64,000 nt of DNA from contig JAUYFI010000136.1 in assembly GCA_030691075.1 (NCBI GenBank), forward strand, positions 1 to 64,000, in the 5' to 3' direction. The notes beneath the pieces are model-generated. The model saw nothing but the letters and a program-made list of their open reading frames with translations, made no database searches and had not been told where the DNA came from. Positions 25,161 to 32,919 of the stretch are shown in pieces (position 1 is the stretch's first letter; the number at the start of each line of letters is the position of its first letter). The translations under genes were made by a program, and so were the position numbers. The DNA comes from Sulfurisoma sp. (GTDB lineage Bacteria > Pseudomonadota > Gammaproteobacteria > Burkholderiales > Rhodocyclaceae).

Positions 25161-26068
25161 TCGATCTGTCCGAGCAGGAATTCGTCGCGCGGTTGCGCGA
25201 TCTGGAATGGGTCGCGGCGGCGGCGGGCGGCCTGGATGCCACGGAACAGACACGGGTCGCGCTCGAGTCTTTTCAGCGGCATCCGTTCGCGGTCGCGGCC
25301 GGCCGCTACGCCGATAATTGCGGCGCGGCGCTCGGCTTGTCCGCGGCGGCGGCCACGAATGCGGCGCGGCTCAATCTGGCCGGCCATGCGCGCGGATTCA
25401 TCCAGCATGGCAGCCCCCTTGTCCGGGAACTCGACGCCGCGTGGGCCCGGCGTTGCCTGGATGCGGGCGGGGGCCCCGCCGATGTCGCGCTGCCGGAGCG
25501 GGGTACATTGGTGCTGACGTGGCACGGGCCCGAATACCATCTGCTGTTCTGCTGTCTCGGCTTGCTTGGCGCTCGCGTGTTTCCGGTCGTGGCGCCGGAA
25601 TCGGCCGCGATGTTCCACCGCCATGTCGCGGGCTATCTGAAGCGCCTGCACGACGATACGAGGCGAAATTTCGGCGGCGGGGATTATGTCTTCATCGAGG
25701 ACGGCGAAGCAACGGCGCGCCAGGTCGGCGAGAAACTCGCCGCGGGGGCCACGGTCGTCGCCCTGATGGACAATCACTTTCACGACGGGCGGGGCCAGGG
25801 AAAATTCTCCGGGGAGATTTTCGGGAGGAGCACGACGCCACGCGCGGGCGTGATCAAGCTGGCCATCGCCGGCGGCTATCGAATTCTTGTCGCGAGCAAC
25901 GTTTTCGACTGGGCAGCGGGACGGCATTGCCTGCTCGCGCGCGCGGTGAGCGAGAATTCGATGCGGGGCGTCATCGATGCCTATTTCCGGTTTCTGGCCG
26001 AGGCGGTCGCGAGACGCCCGGAATGCTGGGACGGCTGGTATTGGTTCGATGCCTTGCCGGCGGCGTGA
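25157..26068 (+). CDS. Second LpxL-like acyltransferase
   Basis: 303 residues from ATG 25157, sharing ATGA with the stop of the acyltransferase-3 gene. The LPLAT-family layout is visible: TLVLTWHGPEYHLLF near 117 in the place of the HX4D block, GATVVALMDNHFHDGRGQGK near 200, and TTPRAGVIKLAIAGGYRILV near 230. As in the paralogue at 21506, the acidic residue of HX4D/E is missing (His-X4-His). Its first 90 residues are helical and soluble-looking, with no membrane helix. Two non-canonical acyltransferases in one operon suggest a specific acylated glycan. The substrate is unknown. Confidence 0.65.
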   Translation: MIDLSEQEFVARLRDLEWVAAAAGGLDATEQTRVALESFQRHPFAVAAGRYADNCGAALGLSAAAATNAARLNLAGHARGFIQHGSPLVRELDAAWARRCLDAGGGPADVALPERGTLVLTWHGPEYHLLFCCLGLLGARVFPVVAPESAAMFHRHVAGYLKRLHDDTRRNFGGGDYVFIEDGEATARQVGEKLAAGATVVALMDNHFHDGRGQGKFSGEIFGRSTTPRAGVIKLAIAGGYRILVASNVFDWAAGRHCLLARAVSENSMRGVIDAYFRFLAEAVARRPECWDGWYWFDALPAA

Positions 26069-26104
26069 CGCCGGGACGACCGAACCGCGGATCGGGGCCA
26101 TCCG

Positions 26105-27301
26105 GTGACGAGTGGAAAATGGAATGACAGGGCCTATCTCGATCGCTACCCCGACGTGGCGGCCGCCGTGGGGCAAGGCATTTTCCGTGACGGCTATGCG
26201 CATTATGCGAGTCATGGGCGACGGGAGGGTCGAAATCCCGCGTGGGTCGCGATGTCGGGACGAACCACCCGGCACTGCCTGGATCCCTGGAACTATCTGG
26301 AGATTACGCCGGCACTGGGGTTGAAGCCATGCTGCAATATCAAGAGCCTGGCATCCTGGTCCGCGGCGGGCGAGGATCCCGGATCGCAGCGGAATTCCCG
26401 GCCGTTCCGCGAACTGCGCATGGAGTTGCTGTCGGGAAATTTGCGCGAAGCCTGCCGCCGTTGCCATATCCGGCCGCGGGTGGCCGTGGAAGTGCTCGAG
26501 ACGGAAGTCGCCCGGCTTGTCGGCGGCGCCGCCGACACGGGCGCTCCGCTGAGGTCCTTGCGCGTCGAGTTGACGACGAAATGCAATCTGCGTTGCGTCT
26601 ATTGCCTGGTGAGTCACCCGCTCTACGAGGGTCGCCACATGGGTCCGGACGGCATGGCGGCGGTCAGGGATCTGGTCGCGCGGGAGCGCTCCATCGAGGA
26701 GATATTGCTCAACGGGCATGGGGAGTCGACGTTCCACCCGGAATGGATGTCGTTTTTCAGGGACATGGCCTTGTCCGGAAGGCCGTTGTCGATCATTTCC
26801 AACCTTGCCCGCCCGCTTTCACGGGAGCAGGCGGGGTGCCTTGCCTTGTGCAAGCTGATTCAGGTTTCGCTCGACACGGTCGATCCGCGACTGCTGAGTC
26901 AGTTGCGTCGCCGGGTGAAACTGGAAAATGTGACGCAGAACATCGCGCGGGTGCGCGAGGAAGCGGATCGGAGGCGGCTTGCCCGGCCCACGTTCACGCT
27001 GAGTTGCGGCATTTTCGATCATTCCGCGCCGGGACTTGCCGATCTCGCGCGTTTCGCGGTCGAGCAGGGGATGGCTTCGGTAACTTTCTGGCCGCTGGTC
27101 GAACACCCGGAGCTCACCAGCGGCATTCGTGTGCGGGCGATCCCGGAACTGGCTCCCCTTGCCATCCGGCAGGCCATCGAGTCGCTCAACGCCGCCAGCG
27201 ATATTCTCCGCAAGGCCGGGATCGGGGTCGAAATTGCCGGCAATTTCATCGAGGATTGGGGTCGCCGACTCGACGACCCCGACTGCGGCGACTCGCGGTG
27301 A
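26105..27301 (+). CDS. Radical SAM protein with N-terminal YPDVA-type module
   Basis: 398 residues, start GTG 26105. Residues 5-45 (YLDRYPDVAAAV, HYASHGRREGRNP) match a short module common on glycan- and RTX-associated proteins. CNLRCVYC gives the CX3CX2C iron-sulfur motif at Cys160, 164 and 167, followed by EEILLNGHGES as the GGE-like strand. Other cysteines (CLDPWNYLEI, LKPCCNI, CRRCHI) precede the core, like a SPASM-type cluster placed before rather than after the barrel. It probably binds two Fe-S clusters and modifies a peptide or sugar. The next gene is a small secreted protein. The substrate is not identified. Confidence 0.82.
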   Translation: MTSGKWNDRAYLDRYPDVAAAVGQGIFRDGYAHYASHGRREGRNPAWVAMSGRTTRHCLDPWNYLEITPALGLKPCCNIKSLASWSAAGEDPGSQRNSRPFRELRMELLSGNLREACRRCHIRPRVAVEVLETEVARLVGGAADTGAPLRSLRVELTTKCNLRCVYCLVSHPLYEGRHMGPDGMAAVRDLVARERSIEEILLNGHGESTFHPEWMSFFRDMALSGRPLSIISNLARPLSREQAGCLALCKLIQVSLDTVDPRLLSQLRRRVKLENVTQNIARVREEADRRRLARPTFTLSCGIFDHSAPGLADLARFAVEQGMASVTFWPLVEHPELTSGIRVRAIPELAPLAIRQAIESLNAASDILRKAGIGVEIAGNFIEDWGRRLDDPDCGDSR

Positions 27302-27329
27302 ACCTGGAAATCGCGATTGGCAGCACCCA

Positions 27330-27357
27330 TTCATGATTCGACAGGCTCACCACGAAC
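27330..27357. repeat. Single dispersed hairpin repeat
   Basis: One ATTCGACAGGCTCACC unit ending ACGAACGG, in the 154-nt gap between the first radical SAM gene and the small secreted protein. Confidence 0.85.
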
Positions 27358-27455
27358 GGTGGACGCCCGAACGGGGGCACCGCGGACGGTGGCCGGTTGC
27401 CAAGGCGGGGCCGATTGGGCATGATGCCAGCCCTTACTGAAGGAAAGTTCGCGCC

Positions 27456-27764
27456 ATGATAAATACCAAAAAACTCGCCGACATTCTCGGCGGTTCCCTG
27501 ATTGGCGCCGCCTCGCCCGCCCTGGCGGGCATCGATGGTTTCTGGAGTTGCTCGTTCCAGAACATGATCGGCGAAACCAGCAACACGGTGATCGCCGGCA
27601 TCACCGGCATCGACACCGGCAAGTCCGATGCCTTTATCAACAATGCCGGCGAGACGGTCGGCTTCAGTTTCACCGATACGCAGAGCAACTACCAGACGGC
27701 CTATTCCGTCAATGGCCTGATGGTGAGCGAGACGGGTAACTGCGCCAGGATATGGGGGCAGTAA
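27456..27764 (+). CDS. Small secreted protein between two radical SAM genes
   Basis: 102 residues that I do not recognise. The start MINTKKLADILGGSLIGAAS, cleaved after PALA (residue 24), looks like a Sec signal peptide. The mature 78 residues are neutral, rich in Gly, Ser, Thr and Asn, with two Cys (WSCSFQN and GNCARIWGQ) that could form a disulfide. AGGA lies 12 nt before the ATG. Its end overlaps the second radical SAM gene by 13 nt, so the two are translationally coupled. It may be a substrate of a neighbouring enzyme or a pilin-like or surface protein; the former is only a positional argument. Confidence 0.7.
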   Translation: MINTKKLADILGGSLIGAASPALAGIDGFWSCSFQNMIGETSNTVIAGITGIDTGKSDAFINNAGETVGFSFTDTQSNYQTAYSVNGLMVSETGNCARIWGQ

Positions 27765-29044
27765 CCGGAAGGTCGCCCTCGCCGATTGACGGCGAGGCGG
27801 GCGCCGCGCTGGACATAACGGGGGTTTGGGACCGTTGCCATCCCCACTTGCGACCCCATGACAATCGGCTACCCGTGCGCGAGGAGCCGAGGGATTCGGT
27901 TTGCCCGCGGTGCGGATCGGTCGATTCGCTTCGCGTGGTGGCTCATTTGCGCTTCGGCGAGACCGCATGGCTGGAGAGGCAGGTGGCGCACTATTGCACG
28001 GGCTGCGACGGCTATTTTCTGGCCGGGGCAACCGTCCGCGATCTTCCGCCGCGTGTCGCCGGATTGGTCCCGACCGCCGTCAATGCCCGGTTGTGGCATG
28101 TTTCACCGACGTTCCTGAACATCGAACCGACCACCCGCTGCAATTTTTCCTGCTGGTATTGCGTGGGCCGGCACATGAAACAGGAGGACATCCGGGTAGA
28201 GGACTTTGCCAGGGCGCTGGACAATTTTCCGAATCTGAAGCATGTCGCCCTGGTGGGCGAAGGCGAGCCGCTGCTCCACAAGCAGTTTTTCACGATGGCG
28301 CGGATGGCGCGCGAGCGCGGGATCGAGGTGCTCATGATCTCCAATGGCTCCGCGTTCAGTCAGAGCGTCGTGAAGCAAATGTGCGAGACGGGAATCTCGT
28401 ATGTGGCGATTTCGATCGATTCGACGGATCCGGAAACGTTCGCGAAATCGCGCATCGATGGCGATCTGAACAAGATATGGGAGGGCGTCGAGAGGCTGCG
28501 CACATATCGCGACGATCACGGTTATCGCTATCCAAGGATTGCCGTCAAGGGAACGCTTTTCGATTATTCCCGCGATCAGATGCTCCCGATCGTCGAGGCG
28601 GCTTTCCGCCACGGGGTGGAAATGGTGGAGGGGTTCCAGCCAATCAATCCGAAGACGTCATACGTCGGGTGGTATCCACGGGCGCATGTCGGCCAGCTGC
28701 AGTACGCGGACGAGGTCGCGGCTTGCATCACCCGAGACCTGGAACGGGTACAGGCGCGGTTTCCCGGTATTGCCGACTATTGCCGGGAGCATGGGATGGA
28801 TTTCAATTCGAACGGGTGGCCCAACAGAATTCGCCCGAATTGCGATGAGCCCTGGCTGTATTCGCTGCTGTCCGGCGACGTGACTCCGTGCTGCCAGATC
28901 AAGCAGGTGATGTCTCCGCGGTGGAATTTGTTCCGGCACCCGGTTACGGATATCCTTCAGGATCCTGCTTACGAAATCATGCGCTTCAATCTCTGGAACG
29001 GTTTTTTCAAGGACTATTGCAGCGGATGTCACCGAACCCGCTAG
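27752..29044 (+). CDS. Radical SAM/SPASM-like enzyme with N-terminal zinc ribbon
   Basis: 430 residues. A zinc-ribbon-like pair CPRCG and CTGC occupies residues 45-90. The CX3CX2C motif is CNFSCWYC at Cys130, 134 and 137, and ALVGEGEPLLH is the GGE strand. The C-terminus (CDEPWLYSLLSGDVTPCCQI, and YCSGCHRTR at the very end) has the cysteine pattern of SPASM or twitch auxiliary clusters. Such enzymes modify peptides or carbohydrates. The gene overlaps the small secreted protein by 13 nt and the following membrane gene by 19 nt. Confidence 0.85.
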   Translation: MGAVTGRSPSPIDGEAGAALDITGVWDRCHPHLRPHDNRLPVREEPRDSVCPRCGSVDSLRVVAHLRFGETAWLERQVAHYCTGCDGYFLAGATVRDLPPRVAGLVPTAVNARLWHVSPTFLNIEPTTRCNFSCWYCVGRHMKQEDIRVEDFARALDNFPNLKHVALVGEGEPLLHKQFFTMARMARERGIEVLMISNGSAFSQSVVKQMCETGISYVAISIDSTDPETFAKSRIDGDLNKIWEGVERLRTYRDDHGYRYPRIAVKGTLFDYSRDQMLPIVEAAFRHGVEMVEGFQPINPKTSYVGWYPRAHVGQLQYADEVAACITRDLERVQARFPGIADYCREHGMDFNSNGWPNRIRPNCDEPWLYSLLSGDVTPCCQIKQVMSPRWNLFRHPVTDILQDPAYEIMRFNLWNGFFKDYCSGCHRTR

Positions 29045-30702
29045 CGCCCGGCGGCAAGGGGGGGGCGGCTCCCGGCGCCATCGCTCTCGCGTGGCTGGCC
29101 CTTGTCTCGACGGGAATGATCGTTCCCGTTCTCGACGAGATCATTTATTTCGCCGACCTGGGTTCTTTCGGCGGGGGCGAATTGCTGCTGCGCTTCTGGA
29201 CCGGCGCCCCCTGGAGTAACGGTCTTGCGCTGTTCCGGCCGATTCCGCTTTCCGTCGCCCTGGCGGCCACGCTGGCGTGGCCCGACCCGGAAACGGCCTG
29301 GCTCGCGTTGCGCTGGTTGGCCGCGTGCGTCGTTCTTTTCGCCGCCTGGCTCATTTCCGGTTGGTCCTCCGCGCCGGACCTGAACGCTCCGCACCGTCCC
29401 TGGCGCCTGGCATTGTTGTTGTTCGCCGCCGGCCCGGCGATCGCCGCAACCTGGTTTGCCAATATTTTCGATGCGTTTGCCGCTCTCGGGTTCGCTCTCT
29501 CGGGCACCGCCCTGGTTCGACGCAAGCCGGTGGCCATGGCCCTGCTACCCTTTGCGATGGCCTTGCTGTGCAAGGAGATCGCCGTTGCCACGCTGCCGGC
29601 CCTGGCCTTCCTGGCCTATCGCTTCCTGCCGCGCAAGGCGTGCCTGGCCTTTGTCGCCGGGGCGAGCGTTTTGGCCGCGGGCTTCGCCCTGATGCGCCAC
29701 CAGCTGATTCCGGTCGGCGGGGCCCTGGATATTCATCAACCCACCCTGGCAAGTCTGCCGTTCAAGCTCCCGTCTCTTCTTGAGCAAATAGCATTCGGGG
29801 TTCCGGGGATGCCATGGCTCGTTTATGTCGGGGCGGCGCTTGCGATGGCGCCATTGCTCGCGCGCCTTTCCATGGCGGCGCTCGCGACCGCCCTCGCGAC
29901 CTGCGTCCTGGCGGCTTTCATGATGCAACCCCTGTCCTCCCAGCCCATGGGCATGCTCGATTCCCGGGTATTCCAGGGTCGACTGGTTCTCGTCATCACC
30001 TGGTGCATTCTCGGGATGGTGTTCGTCGGCGCAAGGACGCGCACCGCGGCCTATGCGTTGGCCCTGGTGCCCGGACTATGCGCATTTGCCTTGACGCTGC
30101 TGCATTACCGCGACTTCCAGCTGGCGTTCGCCGATATCTATACGGCGACCGCGAGGCAGTCCGTCACAGCCCACTGGGGCCTCCGGGCGCAGATTGAGTT
30201 CAAGCCGGGCCGTTATGTTTCCGCCTTGAAGAACGATCTGACGTTCAGACACGATCCCCTGGCCGCATGGGCGGTCGATACGCGTACGGGGAAACTGCAC
30301 CGGAAGCCGCCAGAGTTCGGATTGAAGACGGTTGCCGCACGCAACGCGATTGGCCCGCCGGCCCCGGAAAACGTGGCGGGATATATCGACGCGGTCGGGA
30401 TCAACGGCCGGCAACTCGAAATTTCCGGCTGGCTCGGCTATCCGGACGGGCGCGCCGTGGATGTCGTGACGCTTGCGGGCAACGATGAGGGGGTGGTTCG
30501 GCTGGAACGGCTGATCCGGCTCGACGTGGCGCAGGCCAGGGGCTCCGACGCCCTGATATTCAGCGGCTTCCGCATGATGCTGGTCTATCCGGACGAAACC
30601 ACGGCCCGAAGGAGCCTCGCACGGCTCTGCCTTCTGGGCAGTGGCGACAATCGGCCACCGTCCGGGCTGGGGGGGAGCCCGCTTCCCGGGTGCTCCCGCT
30701 AG
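29026..30702 (+). CDS. Polytopic membrane protein, GT-C glycosyltransferase-like
   Basis: 558 residues. ATG 29026 lies 19 nt inside the radical SAM gene. About eleven hydrophobic segments cover residues 15-375. The first loop has VLDEIIYFADLG, similar to the acidic loop of GT-C (lipid-linked sugar) transferases. The last 160 residues (about 395-558) form a soluble domain (YIDAVGINGRQLEISGWLGY) resembling modules on surface-glycan enzymes. It would act on the periplasmic side using a polyprenyl-linked sugar. No sequence-level signature fixes the family; a membrane glycosyltransferase is the best guess. It is the last gene of the export operon. Confidence 0.6.
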   Translation: MSPNPLAPGGKGGAAPGAIALAWLALVSTGMIVPVLDEIIYFADLGSFGGGELLLRFWTGAPWSNGLALFRPIPLSVALAATLAWPDPETAWLALRWLAACVVLFAAWLISGWSSAPDLNAPHRPWRLALLLFAAGPAIAATWFANIFDAFAALGFALSGTALVRRKPVAMALLPFAMALLCKEIAVATLPALAFLAYRFLPRKACLAFVAGASVLAAGFALMRHQLIPVGGALDIHQPTLASLPFKLPSLLEQIAFGVPGMPWLVYVGAALAMAPLLARLSMAALATALATCVLAAFMMQPLSSQPMGMLDSRVFQGRLVLVITWCILGMVFVGARTRTAAYALALVPGLCAFALTLLHYRDFQLAFADIYTATARQSVTAHWGLRAQIEFKPGRYVSALKNDLTFRHDPLAAWAVDTRTGKLHRKPPEFGLKTVAARNAIGPPAPENVAGYIDAVGINGRQLEISGWLGYPDGRAVDVVTLAGNDEGVVRLERLIRLDVAQARGSDALIFSGFRMMLVYPDETTARRSLARLCLLGSGDNRPPSGLGGSPLPGCSR

Positions 30703-30732
30703 CAGCCTGTCGGTAAACCGATTCCGATATCC

Positions 30733-30840
30733 CCGTTCGCCCTGAGCTTGTCGAAGGGAGCTTGTCGAAGGGAGCTTGTCGAAGGGAGCTTGTCGAAGGG
30801 AGCTTGTGGTTCGACAAGCTCACGACTCACCGCGAACGGT
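30733..30840. repeat. Repeat block with four tandem 14-mers
   Basis: A CGTTCGCCCTGAGCTTGTCG unit continues into four tandem GAGCTTGTCGAAGG 14-mers and a final unit GGTTCGACAAGCTCACGACT that carries an extra CGACTCAC stutter. It lies between convergent genes. Confidence 0.92.
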
Positions 30841-30928
30841 AACTGATTTTCCGAAACGCTCTGCTAGTCCGTTCCGGCAGTTTGCGGGAACGGACTACGG
30901 GTTCGGACGCTTTGGCGATTGCCTTGGA

Positions 30929-32908
30929 TCAACGGGCGAAGCCATGCTGCCCGGCGACACTCTTGGTGTCATCGAAAACCATGCGATAGCCGACGCTGAT
31001 GCCGCGCGCAGCATCGCCGACCAGCAGGCCGGCGATGCTGCTTGCCGAGGGGTTGAGATTCGAGCAACCGGCCGCGCAGCGCCCGCTCGTCAGCGAACTG
31101 GCCGTGAAACCCTGCTGCCCGACCAGCGACTGGAGTGACGCACTGGCACTGACGTCGGCAAAGCCCAGGCTACCGTGGGTGAAGGCGAGGTTGTTCACCC
31201 CCACCGAACGATTGGCGAAATCGACACTGATTGTCCCGGCGGTAAATGTGGCATCGGGGCCACCCACCGGAGCATAGGTGAAGCTTCCGGCCGTCGGAAC
31301 ATTCGTGAGCGGGGCTGCGTACATGTACGAGAGACTGGCAAGGGTCGACGTAATATCCCGTCCCTGGGCATCCGTCACCACGGCGGTACTGCCGCTACCG
31401 ACGTTCCAGCGCCCCCAGGCAAAGAGGTCCTGGTAACCGCCGGTGGCGGTGACTCCCGCCGCGCCGAGTTGCCCCCCCTGCAAGTCGATGGACGCAGTCA
31501 ACGCGGTAGCAACGGTGGCGAACGTGGATACTTCAGCCGCGCCGCCAACCGTGTAATTCACGCCGATGAAAGCCCCCTGGGCGCGATCCGGCAGGTTGGC
31601 GACAATACCGCCGATGCCCAGTCCGGCAACCGTGAGGGAGGACCCCGCAGGCGTGTGGGCAACCAGGTAATTCGGGGACTGTTCGTCATTGGCCAGCGTG
31701 GTCGTATATTGGTTCAGGACGCCATCCGCGCCGGCAACCTTTACCACGGCCGTGGTCGACAGGCCACCGTTGTTGCCGGAATAGCTGTGCGCGTAGAAAG
31801 TATAGTCGCCACGCGGCATCAAGGAACCATTCACGATGATGTTCTCGACGCGCTGATCGGGAGCGACATCGATTTGCCCGCCCACGTTGTCATGATCGAG
31901 TTGGGCCACGGCTCCGCCGACAAGCGTGGCGGTTTGATTGCCGAAATACACATGGGTGCCTCCCGGCACGACCAAGTGCAGATCGAGGTCGGCATTCGTC
32001 ATCCAGACGAGTTGGCCGCGGATCGTGCCTGTCCCGCCCACGCTCGCGAAACCGGAGCCCAGCGGGGAGATATTGACAAGGCGGGACGAGTCCGTCACCT
32101 CGTCGGCCAGTCGCAGCAAGGGCAGCACAAGGCTGTGCTGCGTGGATGCCGGGACCAACATCCGGTTTTCCGCCGGAACCGGCGTCAGGCGTGCCGGTGC
32201 CTCGCGCTCGGATGTCGTCGCTTGGGCACGGCCGACCTGGGTCGGACGCTCGCGCAAGAAACCCGGCGGGGCGAGCAGGGGTTGCGGGAGGGACGCCCTG
32301 TCGGCGACATAAAAATATTCCCCGACACCCAGTTCCATCGCTCCGGCATCGTTTTGTACCGCGACACGCCCCTCGTTCACGCCGCCGTAAAGGCCTGCCG
32401 AGGCGGCGGTGCCGTCATCGTTGCGACACCCGCTGTCGCACAGCAGCACCGCGTAATGGGTGCCGCGAATACCAATGGTCGCGGTGGGAGTGGTGACGCG
32501 ATAGCTGTCGCGGTTTGTCTTTCCGATCAGGCCGGTCACTGTCCGGAAACCGCCCTTGACAAGACTGAACAGGCCCCTCTCCGGTTCCTGGGCGCTCTTG
32601 AAGGCGAATTCATCGACCCGGAAGGTGGTGTCCGGGCGCAAGGCGACAATCGCCTCGTCATTGAAGCGAATCTGCGCCTGCGACGCGGTATCGGTCGTGA
32701 GAGCATCGCCCACATAGACATCCCCGCCCACGGGAAGAATCGTGACCTTGCCTTCGCGCTGCACCGACAACTTGCCGGAAACGGCCAGTACCTTGCCGGT
32801 CTGTTGCGCCGCCATCGCCACCTGGCACGCAAGTGCAAACATGAAGGCGGCAAACAACGGCCGGACCGAACGCGGCGAGAGGGCAAACCGGTTAATGCTC
32901 ATGCGCAT
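30929..32908 (-). CDS. FecR-domain secreted protein with DUF2135-like and TbpB-like parts
   Basis: 659 residues. A signal peptide ends near residue 37 (ALACQVAMA). A FecR domain follows at 40-185 (VYVGDALTTDTASQAQIRFN, IVALRPDTTFRV, ATIGIRGTHYAV). Residues 275-410 (VWMTNADLDLHLVVPGGTHV) resemble DUF2135/YfaP. The last 190 residues (WGRWNVGSG, GTISVDFANRSV, ISVGYRMVF) look like the TbpB-type barrel, as in the FecR protein at 15178. Among three possible ATGs I chose 32908: GAGG lies 9 nt upstream, overlapping the end of the barrel gene. It is probably exported by the adjacent TPR-barrel protein. Confidence 0.75.
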   Translation of the reverse strand: MRMSINRFALSPRSVRPLFAAFMFALACQVAMAAQQTGKVLAVSGKLSVQREGKVTILPVGGDVYVGDALTTDTASQAQIRFNDEAIVALRPDTTFRVDEFAFKSAQEPERGLFSLVKGGFRTVTGLIGKTNRDSYRVTTPTATIGIRGTHYAVLLCDSGCRNDDGTAASAGLYGGVNEGRVAVQNDAGAMELGVGEYFYVADRASLPQPLLAPPGFLRERPTQVGRAQATTSEREAPARLTPVPAENRMLVPASTQHSLVLPLLRLADEVTDSSRLVNISPLGSGFASVGGTGTIRGQLVWMTNADLDLHLVVPGGTHVYFGNQTATLVGGAVAQLDHDNVGGQIDVAPDQRVENIIVNGSLMPRGDYTFYAHSYSGNNGGLSTTAVVKVAGADGVLNQYTTTLANDEQSPNYLVAHTPAGSSLTVAGLGIGGIVANLPDRAQGAFIGVNYTVGGAAEVSTFATVATALTASIDLQGGQLGAAGVTATGGYQDLFAWGRWNVGSGSTAVVTDAQGRDITSTLASLSYMYAAPLTNVPTAGSFTYAPVGGPDATFTAGTISVDFANRSVGVNNLAFTHGSLGFADVSASASLQSLVGQQGFTASSLTSGRCAAGCSNLNPSASSIAGLLVGDAARGISVGYRMVFDDTKSVAGQHGFAR

Positions 32909-32919
32909 GGCTATCATCC

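Noticed and set aside
27456..27764. Classical RiPP precursor with a double-Gly leader
   Set aside because: LGGSLIGAASPALA reads better as a Sec signal peptide with an AxA cut. No peptidase-containing transporter is next to it. Kept only as a possible radical SAM substrate.
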